Shown: positions 50,531 to 59,826, numbered from the stretch's first letter. The stretch is 64,000 nucleotides of DNA from Clostridia bacterium (GCA_035561135.1 DATMYA010000055.1:16800-80799); one strand, 5' to 3'. The notes: generated by a model not told the origin, from the letters alone. A program made the numbers and translations.

Positions 50531-52486
50531 TTACGCTTTCGCGCTCAGGCCCAGTTTCCGAGCGACAAGGTTTTCGACGCCGCCTGCGATAACCAGCGAC
50601 TGCGGCACCGTGCCCATCGGCGGGAACTGGAACTTCTCGCCGCGATAGGTGATGGTGCCGGTGGTGAAGTCGATCGTGACCTCGTCCTCGGGGATGATGG
50701 TTTTCTCTTTCGCTGCGATTTCCTTTTCGAAAACCTGGCGAAGACGCGTGATGAACTCCGGACACTCTACGCAGAGGAATCCGTTGTTGAAGGCGTTGCG
50801 CAGATACGTTTGCGAGAAACTGCCTGCGACAACGAGCGGCAGGCCCTTGGCTTGCAGCGCCGTAACAGCCTGTTCACGGCTGGAGCCGGTGCCGAAGTTG
50901 AAGCCGCCAATCACGACATCGCCAGCGCGGGTGCGCTCCGAGAACTGCGGATCGTAGTTCTCCATGACGACCTTGGCCATCATGTTGCGCGTCATGTCCT
51001 CTCGGTACGTGTAGTCCTTGCCGTAAATGCCGTCGGTGTTGAGGTTGTCCTGCGGCGTGAACACGAGGCGTCCCTTAACTTGCGCCGGGAAGCCTTCCAA
51101 TATCTCGACCTTCTCGCCGCCGGCTGCGGGCACTGCGAGTTCAACGTATTCGCGCTTCAGCTCGGAGGCCGACACCTTGACGTCCGTGGTGATGTATCCG
51201 GCAACGGCCGAGGCTGCGACGACAGCGGGCGACGCGAGATAGCACTTCGCATCACGCGAGCCCATGCGTCCCTTGAAGTTGCGATTCGTAGCAGAGATGC
51301 CGACTTCGCCCGCTTCGAGCAGTCCTGTGCCGAGCCCGATACAGGGACCGCAGCCCGGAGGCAATGGCTGCGCACCGGCTTGCAGCAGAGTCTGCCACGC
51401 GCCGCTGGCCTCAGCGGACTTCTGTATTTCTCTCGAAGCTGCGGCGAGATAGAACTTCACCGTGGACGCAATCTTCTTGCCCTTGAGCACCTTTGCCGCG
51501 GCTTCCAGATCTTCAAGGCGCGAGTTGACGCAAGAGACGAGATACGCCTTGTGAATCGGGATGCGCTGCTTCTCGATCTCGGCGAGCGACGCCATGACCT
51601 GCACGGTATCCGGCCCGCTGACGTGCGGCGTGACAGCCGCAAGGTCCAGCTCGATTCGCGCAGCATAGGCGGCATCGGCATCCGGCATGGGCGTATCGGC
51701 CTCAAGCTTCGAAAGGATCGACTCATCGAGGCGTCCCATGGCAGCCGCGCCCAGTGCTTCTCGACGCTGGCGCAACCAAGCGAACGTTGTCTTGTCCGCC
51801 GGGAACCAGCCGACCAACGTGCCCCACTCGGTCGTCATGTTGGAGATCGAGAGGCGCTCGTCCATGCTGAGCGACTCGACGCCGGGTCCGGTGAACTCAA
51901 CGACGGCGTTCAGCACTTCTTCTTTGTTGTAGAGACCACAAAGAGTGATGATCACGTCTTTGCCGGTAGCGCCGGGCTGAAGCTTGCCCTTGAGCACAAC
52001 CTGTATCGTGCGCGGGATCTGCCACCAGAATTCACCGGTCGCCCAGATTGCGGCGGCGTCGGTGCGAACCACAGGCGTGCCAATCGCGCCAAGCGCGCCA
52101 TACATATTCGAGTGCGAATCCGAGGCGACGACGAACGAACCGGGCAGCACGTAGCCTTTTTCCACCATGATCTGATGGCCGATGCCGGTGCCCGCCGGGT
52201 AGAAGTCAATGCCCTGCTCTTTCGCAAAAGCTTCGATCAAGGCGTACTTCTTCAGGTTCTCTTCCGTCGTGTTCTGTATGTCGTGATCGAGGGCGAAGAC
52301 TGGTTGACGCGGATCAAGCACCTTCTTGACGCCGATGGCCTTGAATTTCTTGAGCACGGCGGAGGTGTTGTCGTGCGTCATAACGTGGGTGGGACGGATG
52401 GAGATGAAATCTCCGGCGCGCAGCGGACGGTTCGGCCCTTCCGCGAGGTGTGCTTGTGCGAGTTTCTCAACGATGGTCTGCGCCAT
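50531..52486 (-). CDS. Single-chain aconitase/homoaconitase-like hydratase
   Basis: This 651-residue protein contains the large-subunit iron-sulfur ligands in SCVNSRLEDLE and CGPCIGLG, the segment GISATNRNFKGRMGSRDAKCYLASPAVVAASA, and a C-terminal swivel domain (GDVVIGGFNFGTGSSREQA). The NRNFKGRMGS wording is closer to fungal-type homoaconitase than to AcnA or AcnB, as I recall those families. It would isomerise citrate or a related tricarboxylate via the cis-aconitate form. RBS TGGAG 9 bases before the ATG. It lies between the PrpD-like and dehydrogenase genes. Confidence 0.88.
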   Translation of the reverse strand: MAQTIVEKLAQAHLAEGPNRPLRAGDFISIRPTHVMTHDNTSAVLKKFKAIGVKKVLDPRQPVFALDHDIQNTTEENLKKYALIEAFAKEQGIDFYPAGTGIGHQIMVEKGYVLPGSFVVASDSHSNMYGALGAIGTPVVRTDAAAIWATGEFWWQIPRTIQVVLKGKLQPGATGKDVIITLCGLYNKEEVLNAVVEFTGPGVESLSMDERLSISNMTTEWGTLVGWFPADKTTFAWLRQRREALGAAAMGRLDESILSKLEADTPMPDADAAYAARIELDLAAVTPHVSGPDTVQVMASLAEIEKQRIPIHKAYLVSCVNSRLEDLEAAAKVLKGKKIASTVKFYLAAASREIQKSAEASGAWQTLLQAGAQPLPPGCGPCIGLGTGLLEAGEVGISATNRNFKGRMGSRDAKCYLASPAVVAASAVAGYITTDVKVSASELKREYVELAVPAAGGEKVEILEGFPAQVKGRLVFTPQDNLNTDGIYGKDYTYREDMTRNMMAKVVMENYDPQFSERTRAGDVVIGGFNFGTGSSREQAVTALQAKGLPLVVAGSFSQTYLRNAFNNGFLCVECPEFITRLRQVFEKEIAAKEKTIIPEDEVTIDFTTGTITYRGEKFQFPPMGTVPQSLVIAGGVENLVARKLGLSAKA

Positions 52487-52519
52487 GTGCGAATCTCCAG
52501 ACGTTGGACGTCAGTTGTT

Positions 52520-52548
52520 GCGGACTCGCGCTGCTGGCGCGAGTCCGC
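52520..52548. repeat. Palindrome between aconitase-like and PrpD-like genes
   Basis: GCGGACTCGCGC / GCGCGAGTCCGC with a 5-base loop. The inner arm GGACTCGCGC is identical to that of the palindrome at 49178-49203, so the two belong to one dispersed family. Confidence 0.75.
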
Positions 52549-52576
52549 CATGCCGGCGATACGCCGGCGCTACGTG

Positions 52577-53995
52577 TTAGTGCGCTCCAGCCGCTTTCTG
52601 ATCGGCCTTCATCAGTTCCATCACTTCGGTGACTGACTTGGCGTTTTCCAGTTTCCAGATGGCGTCGATGAGGCGCTGACGTGCTGTCTTCGACATGATG
52701 GGCTCGGCCAACGCGTGGAACTTCTCCTCGATCTCGCGATCGGTGAGCGGATTGCGCGGGTCGCCCTTCGGGAAGTCCATCTGTTGCTCGTATTCCTTGC
52801 CATCGACGGTCGTAATCTTCACGATGACGCGCTGCAAGGCCGGGAAAACCTTTTCGATCTCGGCGTCGGCGACGACCTTTACCTTGTTTAGCTGTGCGCG
52901 GATCGTCGGGTCCATGATCTTCTCCATCGTGAACTGCAAGGGAGTGACCTGGCGCTCGGCGACGGCGGCAGCGATGCAATACGGCAGCGAGTGATCGGCA
53001 GTCTCCTTCGACCGAGGATCGTACTTGCTCGGGTCGCTGAGAATGTCGGCTCCTCGCGCGGTGGTGCGTATGTGAACTTCCTTGACCTGCTCAGGCTTGA
53101 GGTTGTTCGACTTGACCAGATCGAGCACGCAGGAGATGGGCGTGTGCGTCAACGCTTCGGTCGGGAAGAACTTCATGCCGCACTGCGTAATGCGCCACGA
53201 TTCGCCAAGTCCATCGGTGAGGATGTTCAGCTTCCACTCGGGACCAAAGACGTGGACGATGCCTTCCTTGCCATCGATGATGTGCTCGGGGCCGGTGTAA
53301 CCCTTTTCGGCCAACAGCGCTGCAAAGACGCCGCTCTCGGTCGCCATTGGGTCCACGGTGTTCTTCATCATCGTGAGCTTGCCGGCAGTAACGGCACCGA
53401 AGCTGCCGCGTGCGGCCGCAGAAATGCCGATGGCATGCTGTATCTGTTCCCACGTCAGGTGGAGCATCCGTCCGGCGACGATGGGCGAGGCAAAAGCGGT
53501 CAGCGTGGCGTGGTGCCAGCCGCGCTCGCGGATGCCGGGGAACGCACATTCGCAGAGGCGCTGCTCGAACTCGTGTCCGAGGACGAGGCCGACAATCAGT
53601 TCGCGACCGTCACTCTTTGCGCGCTCTGCGCAGGAGATGGCGGCGGGGAAGATGTCCGACGGGTGCGACGGATCCTGCTTCCAGTAGATATCGTTGTAGT
53701 CCATGCAGCGGATCATGAGCGCGTTGGCGAGCGCCGCGTGCACGACATCCATCTTCTTGCCTGTCCCGATAACGGTGGCCGGGCCGCTGGTGGCAACTTC
53801 GTTGAGGACCTCAAGCGCGATGGTGACGTCGTGCTGCTGGTAGCCGCCGAGCGCGCAGCCAACCGAGTCAAGCAGGTAGCGCTTCGCCTGGTAGATGGCA
53901 TCCTGCGAAAGGTTTTCGTACCTAACGCCCGCTGCCCAGCGGGACATTACGGCAGTAATGGTTTCTTTCTTGGCGATGTTTTCCTTACCGGACAT
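52577..53995 (-). CDS. MmgE/PrpD family protein
   Basis: This 472-residue protein fits the MmgE/PrpD family (2-methylcitrate dehydratase, cis-aconitate decarboxylase): LLDSVGCALGGY, a CMDYNDIYWKQDPSHPSD active-site region with Asp/His residues, GRELIVGLVLGHEFEQRL, and WHHATLTAFASPIVAGRML with MKNTVDPMATESGVFAALLAEKGYTG. It dehydrates or decarboxylates tricarboxylic acids. Being followed by an aconitase-like and an isocitrate-dehydrogenase-like gene suggests that it feeds an aconitate-type intermediate. GGAGAG lies before the ATG at 53995. Confidence 0.88.
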   Translation of the reverse strand: MSGKENIAKKETITAVMSRWAAGVRYENLSQDAIYQAKRYLLDSVGCALGGYQQHDVTIALEVLNEVATSGPATVIGTGKKMDVVHAALANALMIRCMDYNDIYWKQDPSHPSDIFPAAISCAERAKSDGRELIVGLVLGHEFEQRLCECAFPGIRERGWHHATLTAFASPIVAGRMLHLTWEQIQHAIGISAAARGSFGAVTAGKLTMMKNTVDPMATESGVFAALLAEKGYTGPEHIIDGKEGIVHVFGPEWKLNILTDGLGESWRITQCGMKFFPTEALTHTPISCVLDLVKSNNLKPEQVKEVHIRTTARGADILSDPSKYDPRSKETADHSLPYCIAAAVAERQVTPLQFTMEKIMDPTIRAQLNKVKVVADAEIEKVFPALQRVIVKITTVDGKEYEQQMDFPKGDPRNPLTDREIEEKFHALAEPIMSKTARQRLIDAIWKLENAKSVTEVMELMKADQKAAGAH

Positions 53996-54161
53996 CGTTT
54001 CTCTCCAGAAATCGACTTGCCCCAGCGACTGAAGCCGCGTGAAAGGCGTGGTTTATAGGCGTGGCCGTACCCCTTCCGAGCAGAAGGCACGAGTCCAAAG
54101 CAGAAAACCCGAGCCCAAGGGCGCAAGCCATAACGGCTGCGCACGATCTACTGGGGCCGGG

Positions 54162-54770
54162 CTAGAACTTCTTGTTCTTGAACGGCAGATAAGCCATGAA
54201 ATCGGCATGATGCACGATGTAAGCCTCTGTCGTCCGCTTCACGAGATCACCTTCGGCAGCGTGCGCGGCAATGATGTGGCAGACCGCATCTGGTATGCCG
54301 CACTCCATCGCAAGAGCTACGCCGGTGAAAGGATGACGCAGCAGTTCGCCACGTTCGCTCTGCACGGTTTTGCCGCTTTTGTTCTCGTACTCGAGGAGCT
54401 TGCCGACGTCGGCGAGAATTGCGCCCGCAATGACGGTGTCCATGTCGATAGGTAGTGCGTTGCCCATGAACTCAGTCATCGCTTCCGCCGAGCGGCGCGC
54501 GATGTGCACGACGCAGCGCTTGTGTTCCATGAAGGTCGTGGGGCAATTGGGTACGAGCAAGGTGAATGGAATTTTGTTGAGGTCTTCAGGAGTGAGGGGG
54601 CTTAATTCGAATGCCCGCTGCCAGCAACGCGTAACACTGGCTTTAATGTGTGCGTTCTGGATCCAGTCTAGTTCTGGCCACAGACGCTGAACGTCGGCAA
54701 TCCCGACCGGGCGAGACTCGGCGGGGGTGGCATTCTGTGTAGTCAAGTTGTCCTCCACGTCATGACTCAT
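54162..54770 (-). CDS. HD-domain protein with an altered HD dyad
   Basis: This 202-residue protein has an HD-phosphohydrolase-like helical core: HKRCVVHIARRSAEAM, then GAILADVGKLLEYE where the usual LLHDIGK reads ILADVGK (Ala for His), then RHPFTGVALAMECGIPDAVCHIIAAHAAEGD and HHADF. Three other metal-site His and the final Asp are kept, so catalysis may be impaired or changed. ATG 54770 gives a reasonable N-terminus; a longer frame upstream runs through non-coding-looking sequence. It is the first gene of the PrpD-aconitase-dehydrogenase-CitDE-CitF operon; its role there is unknown. Confidence 0.75.
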   Translation of the reverse strand: MSHDVEDNLTTQNATPAESRPVGIADVQRLWPELDWIQNAHIKASVTRCWQRAFELSPLTPEDLNKIPFTLLVPNCPTTFMEHKRCVVHIARRSAEAMTEFMGNALPIDMDTVIAGAILADVGKLLEYENKSGKTVQSERGELLRHPFTGVALAMECGIPDAVCHIIAAHAAEGDLVKRTTEAYIVHHADFMAYLPFKNKKF

Positions 54771-55003
54771 CTCAAGGGGTCTCTGACGAGTACAGCCAAC
54801 CGCACAATTGTAGCTGGGAACAGAGTAGCGCGCTTGCGCGCCACTATTCAGCACACCAGCATACAACTCTAATGGTCTCAGGCACGGCAGAAACATGGTG
54901 TGACAGCAGTCATATGTACCAGTGACGGCGCCCATTATTCCGAGAACCCAACCGTCTTCGACTTCGCCCGGCGTGGTCGGACTCCGCTCAAGAAAACAAG
55001 AGC

Positions 55004-57946
55004 TCAGAGGGCTTTTACCCGGCGTTCCAGGTCACCGGCGATGGTATCCGGTGCGGTGTTCGGCGAGTAGCGAACCGGCGCTCCGATGCGGACTGTGATT
55101 TGGTTGGGACGCACGAAAAGCGTGTCGCGGAGCTTGGCTTCGTAGAGGCCATCAATACGCAGAGGGACGACAGGAAGATTGAGGCGCGTAGCGAGGAGTC
55201 CGACGCCGGACTGGAAAGGCTGGAGCTCGCCGGTTTCGGTGCGGCGGCCTTCGGGAAAGACAACGATGCTGTACCCGCGGTCCGCGGATTCGCCCGCATA
55301 TTCAAAGCTTTCCTGGAAGCCGCTCTTCTGAGGAAGAGGAAAGGCATTAAAGAGCGCCACGACCAGGCCGTAAGTAATCTGGTAGACGAGGCGCTTGAAG
55401 ATGTTCCACGTGCGAGGCGGGCGGCGCATCTCCATGAGACGTTCTCCGATCATGGCCACGGCCAGGCGGTTGCGCAGGTGAGGCGGGAAAGCGAAGAGCA
55501 CAAACCCTATATCGACGTACGTGACGTGATTGGAAACGATAAGAAACGGGCCGCGGAGATCACAATCGCCTTCTCCAACGGCTTCTCTTCCGTTCCTGCC
55601 TGCAATCTCTTCAGCTGAAACATTCTTTCTTCCGACAATGTGCGGCTTTGCCAAGATAACGGTGGCGGGCCAGGTGATCGCGTGGTAGATGGCCGTGCGA
55701 ATCCAGGGTACAGGCCAGCGCTGTGACCAGCTTGGATAACGATAGCGAGTGGCGCGGACAAGATCAGGCTTGGTGGATGAACTGGTCGCCTGTGCGGGTG
55801 ACACCTGGTGCATCAAGCGTTCTAGATCAGCGACCGTGGTGGCGTTGGAAACCGAGGTTTCGTTGAGATCGACCTGGTAACGATCTTCGATAGCGCTCAT
55901 GAGTTCGACGCGATCGATGGAGCTGAGGTTGAGATCGGACTCCAGGCGGGCGTCCGGCGGGAGTTCGCCGATACGACGTCGAGTGATGCGCTCGATCAAC
56001 TCGGAGACGCCGCCCGCAGGCGTAGCCACGTGGGCAGCTTCGGCGCTTTGTAGCGAAGCGAAGTACTCGCGAGCGTATTGCTCAACCACGCCGGTTTTTG
56101 GCTTCTGAGTAGGGGTGCGCGGAAAATCTTCTTCGGGCCAGATGAGCCAGCGACGAACCTGCTGGTATTCCGCCAGGTGCTGATTTGCGCGCCGTACGAT
56201 CTCTTGAACAACATTGTCTTGAATATTGTCTTCAACAATGTTGCCAGAGCGTTGCTGGCTCAGAACCAGGACTGCGCATGGCTCGGCATTGCCTTCAAGT
56301 GGCAGAGCGATGACGACGGCGTCCTTCACTTCGGGCTGCTTGCGCAGCGCCGCTTCGAGGTCTTCAGGATAGACGTTCATGCCGGCGGGTGTGACGATGA
56401 CGTTCTTCTTGCGACCTTTGAAATACAAATTGCCTTGCTCGTCGAGTGCGCCGAGGTCTCCAGTGCGAAACCACTCAACCTCCGCATTCTGCTCCGGAGT
56501 AACCTCAGGGGCTAAAGCCCCTTGTTCTCGTCCTGCGTCAATGCAGGGCTGAAGTCCTGCTCCACCCAAAGGCGTTGTTCTTTCCTGCTGCCCTGCTCCA
56601 CCCAAAGGCGTCTCTCGGCCAAGCGTTGCTCCAGCCGAGAGTACGTCCGTGTCCGACTGAAGCCCAGCTGCCAGGTCAACCTTTGCTTCCCTCAAGGGCA
56701 CGCTTGTTCCCGCCTGTTGATGTGCTCCACCTGAGGGCGCATCCGAATGTCGCGCTCCACGCGAGACAGGCTTCAATTCCCTTCCGTGCCAGTAAGCCGT
56801 AGCTACGCTTCCACCTCGCACCAATATTTCGCCTGTCGCGGGGTCTAGTTTGAGCTCGCGGCCGGGGAGAACCTTGCCGATGGAATGGCGCCCCATATGG
56901 AATGGATGGTTGACGCTGATGAGCGACGTGGTCTCGGTGAGCCCGTAGCCTTGTACCACCGCAAAAGATAGGCGGGACCAGAAACGTTCGGTATCTTCGT
57001 CGAGGGCTGCGCCCCCGGAAACGAAGGCCCAGAACTTCCATCCAAATAAGAAGTGCAACTTGCGGAAGTGCCACCAGCGCAGCAGGAAGTGCTGTCCATC
57101 TGCGCGGGCGAAGTCGCGGCGGAATGCATCGAGGCGGCCTTCGTCTTCGAGCTCACGCTCAATCTTGTGGCGCAAAGATTCAAGCAGACGCGGGACGGTC
57201 ACGACAACCGAAATGCGCTCGCTGCGAACGGTCTTGATTACCTCGGAGGGATTCAGCGAATCGTGGAAAACGACGGTGGCGGCAAGCGCTTGTGGGACAA
57301 ACAGTCCGAGGAACTGCCCGAAGACGTGGCTTAGGGGGAGAAGGTTAAGGAAGCGCAAGGGATGCACGATGCGCTCGTACTTAACATACCTGGCGATTTC
57401 GCGTTCGAGCGGTTCGAGGTTGGCAAGTACATTTCCATGCGAGATAACAACGCCCTTTGGATCGGCAGTGGTACCGGAGGTGAAGACGATCTCAAGCGGG
57501 TCGGTGCGGAGAATCTCGGGGGACGGATAAGCGGCACTGTCGTGGTGTGCGATGGATTGCGCGAGGTCTTCGAGAACAAGTGTCGGGTGAGATGCAGCGT
57601 GGGCGGCGAGTTCGCGCGAGCACACCAGCAGCCTGGCGCTAACCTGATCGACCACACTGAACGCGAAGCTGGGGGCGGCAACCCGGTCCATGGGAACGAC
57701 GACCGCGCCCCGAAGTACGCATCCAAAGAAAACCGCGACCCACTCGGCGCAGTTCTCGCCCCAAAGAAAGACGCGATCACCTTTGCCTATATCACGAGAT
57801 TCGAGCTCTCTGGCGAACTGGTGCGCTGCGTTGGCGACGTCGCGATATGACCAGCGGACGGTGCGATAGCCGCGACGGTAGACATAGGCGCGCTCGGCTC
57901 CGAGCCGGTGGAAGCGGTCGATGATCGAGAGCAGGCTGTCCGCCAT
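55004..57946 (-). CDS. Acyl-adenylate ligase / acyl carrier / PlsC-type acyltransferase fusion
   Basis: This 980-residue protein has three modules. (1) AMP-binding ligase, about residues 1-620: IVFTSGTTADPKGVVISHGNVLANL, VQGYGLTETTSLIS, WFRTGDLGALDEQGNLYFKGRKKNVIVTPAGMNVYP. (2) Acyl carrier domain, about 670-730: ESDLNLSSIDRVELMSAIEDRY with the phosphopantetheine Ser. (3) Glycerolipid acyltransferase, about 780-980: SNHVTYVDIGFVLF (NH-x4-D) and VFPEGRRTETGELQPFQSG. It likely activates a fatty acid, loads it on its own carrier and transfers it to a lysolipid. ATG 57946 chosen; a TTG earlier is unlikely. Residues about 391-489 are an in-frame repeat insertion (see repeat entry). Confidence 0.9.
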   Translation of the reverse strand: MADSLLSIIDRFHRLGAERAYVYRRGYRTVRWSYRDVANAAHQFARELESRDIGKGDRVFLWGENCAEWVAVFFGCVLRGAVVVPMDRVAAPSFAFSVVDQVSARLLVCSRELAAHAASHPTLVLEDLAQSIAHHDSAAYPSPEILRTDPLEIVFTSGTTADPKGVVISHGNVLANLEPLEREIARYVKYERIVHPLRFLNLLPLSHVFGQFLGLFVPQALAATVVFHDSLNPSEVIKTVRSERISVVVTVPRLLESLRHKIERELEDEGRLDAFRRDFARADGQHFLLRWWHFRKLHFLFGWKFWAFVSGGAALDEDTERFWSRLSFAVVQGYGLTETTSLISVNHPFHMGRHSIGKVLPGRELKLDPATGEILVRGGSVATAYWHGRELKPVSRGARHSDAPSGGAHQQAGTSVPLREAKVDLAAGLQSDTDVLSAGATLGRETPLGGAGQQERTTPLGGAGLQPCIDAGREQGALAPEVTPEQNAEVEWFRTGDLGALDEQGNLYFKGRKKNVIVTPAGMNVYPEDLEAALRKQPEVKDAVVIALPLEGNAEPCAVLVLSQQRSGNIVEDNIQDNVVQEIVRRANQHLAEYQQVRRWLIWPEEDFPRTPTQKPKTGVVEQYAREYFASLQSAEAAHVATPAGGVSELIERITRRRIGELPPDARLESDLNLSSIDRVELMSAIEDRYQVDLNETSVSNATTVADLERLMHQVSPAQATSSSTKPDLVRATRYRYPSWSQRWPVPWIRTAIYHAITWPATVILAKPHIVGRKNVSAEEIAGRNGREAVGEGDCDLRGPFLIVSNHVTYVDIGFVLFAFPPHLRNRLAVAMIGERLMEMRRPPRTWNIFKRLVYQITYGLVVALFNAFPLPQKSGFQESFEYAGESADRGYSIVVFPEGRRTETGELQPFQSGVGLLATRLNLPVVPLRIDGLYEAKLRDTLFVRPNQITVRIGAPVRYSPNTAPDTIAGDLERRVKAL
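56508..56770. repeat. Repeat DNA inserted inside the ligase domain
   Basis: CCTCAGGGGCTAAAGCCCC at 56503-56521 matches the palindrome upstream of citDE (CCTCAGGGGCCATAGCCCC, 49108-49126). It is followed by two identical 19-base copies CCTGCTCCACCCAAAGGCG at 56556 and 56592 and a partial third at 56723. On the - strand these read in frame as Pro/Leu/Gly-rich peptide (TPLGGAGQQERTTPLGGAGLQ), which interrupts the ligase between its A8 region and the WFRTGDLG motif. Confidence 0.75.
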
Positions 57947-58159
57947 GCTGGCTTCTCTTAAGAACGAAGAATTCAAACACGAATCGTTGCGAGTTCCAAG
58001 AGGTGACGGGGCGTTGGAACTCTATTCACATAAGATGCTGGCAGTTGGCTGTTTTTGGGTCAATTTGCCACCAATCCGCCCTGTCCCATAGGATGGATGT
58101 GTATACGTGGCCTGCGATTTATAACGTCCCATAGAGGGCGAGAAACATAGAGGAGAAGA

Positions 58160-59788
58160 ATGAGTTCGTTGGTGTCGACGCTGGTCGGGTCCCCGATTAT
58201 GACGTTGTTCGTGGTGATAGGGCTCGGTTACCTGCTGGGCACGTTGAGTATCTTTGGCTTCCGATTTGGCGTTGCGGGCGTGCTGTTTGTGGGCATTGCC
58301 ATCGGGGCGCTGGATAAGGCAATCGCGCTGCCGGAAATCATTCCCAGCCTTGGGCTGATCATTTTTGTTTACACCATCGGAATTCAGTCGGGGCCGGCGT
58401 TCTTCGCTTCCTTCAAGAAACAGGGCTTGCGGGACAACGGGGTCGCGCTCGGCTTGCTGATCTTCGGCGCGCTGCTAACGCTCGGTCTGGGCCATGCCAT
58501 GCACCTGAGCGCCCCGCGAATCGCGGGCTTGTACTCGGGCGCGCTGACGAATACACCTGCCGTTGCCGCAGCGCGTGAGCGCTTGCTGTTCCAATCTCAA
58601 TCGGAGAACCTGACGCCCGACCAGGTGCGGGATCTTTCGGACCAACCAATCGTCGCCTACGGCCTGGCGTACCCGATGGGCGTGATCGGCGTGTTGTTGT
58701 GCTTCCAGCTCATGCGTCGCGTGTGGAAGGTGGATGCAAGCGAGGCGCAAGAAACTCCCGCGATACGCGCGCAGGATTTCGTGGTGAAAAATCCAGGCGT
58801 GGTGGGGCGCACGATAGGCGATCTGCTGCAACTGCACAAGGATTCGGGGTTCGTCGTCAGCCGCATACGGAAGGACGGCGAAACGCAACTGGTGAGCTCC
58901 GATACTCATCTCAGCGAAGGCGATATCGTGGTTGTGGTGGGCGATGAGAGCGGCATTGAGCGCGCCCGCCACCTGTTCGGAGAGCCTTCGCCGGAACAGA
59001 TCGAATTGGATCGCTCGGAGTTGGACTTCCGGCGCGTCTTCGTTTCGGCCCCGGAAGTGGTCGGTAAGAGGATCGGAGACCTGAACCTGGACACCACTCT
59101 CCAGGCAACGATCACGCGTGTGCGTCGTGGAGATGTGGACGTGGTGCCGTCGGCAGAGACGATACTGGAGTTCGGCGATCACATAAGGGTGCTGACGCGG
59201 CGAGCGAACTTTGCTTCCGTGTCGCAGTTCTTCGGCGATTCGATACGCGGCACGGCGGAGACAGACTTCGGATCGGTGGCGATTGGGATGGTACTGGGCG
59301 CACTCCTCGGAATGGTGCCAATGCCGCTGCCCGGCGGAAGCGTCGTGCGGCTTGGACTCGCAGGCGGACCACTGCTGGTAGCACTGGTGCTGGGGAAAAT
59401 AGAGCGCACTGGACGGATCACGTGGAGGATACCGGTAAGCGCCAACCTGACGCTGCGTCAGGTAGGGTTGCTGCTGTTCCTGGCTGGAGTAGGCACGAGG
59501 GCTGGCTTTTCCTTCTGGCAGACGCTCCAGTCGAATGGATGGCAAATTGTAGTGGCCGGTACGGTCGTTACCTTCGCGGTGGCGCTGGCGACGCTCTTCG
59601 TCGGACACAAGTTGCTGAAGATGCCGTACGACTCGGTCATGGGGATGGCCTCGGGCATTCACACTGCACCGGCAAGCCTTGCGTATGCGGTCAACGTTTC
59701 CCGAAACGAACGCCCGAGTGTGGCGTACACGACGGTGTATCCGATGGCGATGATTGCGAAGATCATACTGGCGCAGTTGTTAGTGTGA
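58160..59788 (+). CDS. AspT/YidE-type transporter with two TrkA-C domains
   Basis: This 542-residue membrane protein has two membrane halves carrying the duplicated AspT/YidE/YbjL domain (FVVIGLGYLLGTLSIFGFRFGVAGVLFVGI; GALTNTPAVAAARE in the first, GIHTAPASLAYAVN in the second). Between them are two TrkA-C/RCK-C regulatory domains (about residues 205-370, NPGVVGRTIGDLLQLHKDSGFVVSRIRKDGETQ and KRIGDLNLDTTLQATITRVRRGDVDVVPSAE). The family includes the aspartate:alanine antiporter; substrate here is not known. Confidence 0.9.
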   Translation: MSSLVSTLVGSPIMTLFVVIGLGYLLGTLSIFGFRFGVAGVLFVGIAIGALDKAIALPEIIPSLGLIIFVYTIGIQSGPAFFASFKKQGLRDNGVALGLLIFGALLTLGLGHAMHLSAPRIAGLYSGALTNTPAVAAARERLLFQSQSENLTPDQVRDLSDQPIVAYGLAYPMGVIGVLLCFQLMRRVWKVDASEAQETPAIRAQDFVVKNPGVVGRTIGDLLQLHKDSGFVVSRIRKDGETQLVSSDTHLSEGDIVVVVGDESGIERARHLFGEPSPEQIELDRSELDFRRVFVSAPEVVGKRIGDLNLDTTLQATITRVRRGDVDVVPSAETILEFGDHIRVLTRRANFASVSQFFGDSIRGTAETDFGSVAIGMVLGALLGMVPMPLPGGSVVRLGLAGGPLLVALVLGKIERTGRITWRIPVSANLTLRQVGLLLFLAGVGTRAGFSFWQTLQSNGWQIVVAGTVVTFAVALATLFVGHKLLKMPYDSVMGMASGIHTAPASLAYAVNVSRNERPSVAYTTVYPMAMIAKIILAQLLV

Positions 59789-59826
59789 GCTGGGCTCGCT
59801 CGCCGGAGAGAGACCTCTAAGAAGCC

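Noticed and set aside
50336..52636. Long + strand open frame (over 750 codons) opposite the aconitase-like gene
   Set aside because: Its protein is Arg/His/Asp-rich with no motif, and it is the antisense shadow of a gene with complete iron-sulfur motifs. It is an effect of high-GC codon use.
56508..56770. Idea that the repeat region is a CRISPR or insertion sequence
   Set aside because: Only two identical direct copies with one partial copy, no regular spacers, no terminal inverted repeats or transposase. It fits a palindromic repeat insertion better.
58475..59662. Long - strand open frame opposite the AspT/YidE transporter
   Set aside because: Composition is rich in His/Gln/Arg with no domain; the transporter on the other strand is fully supported.
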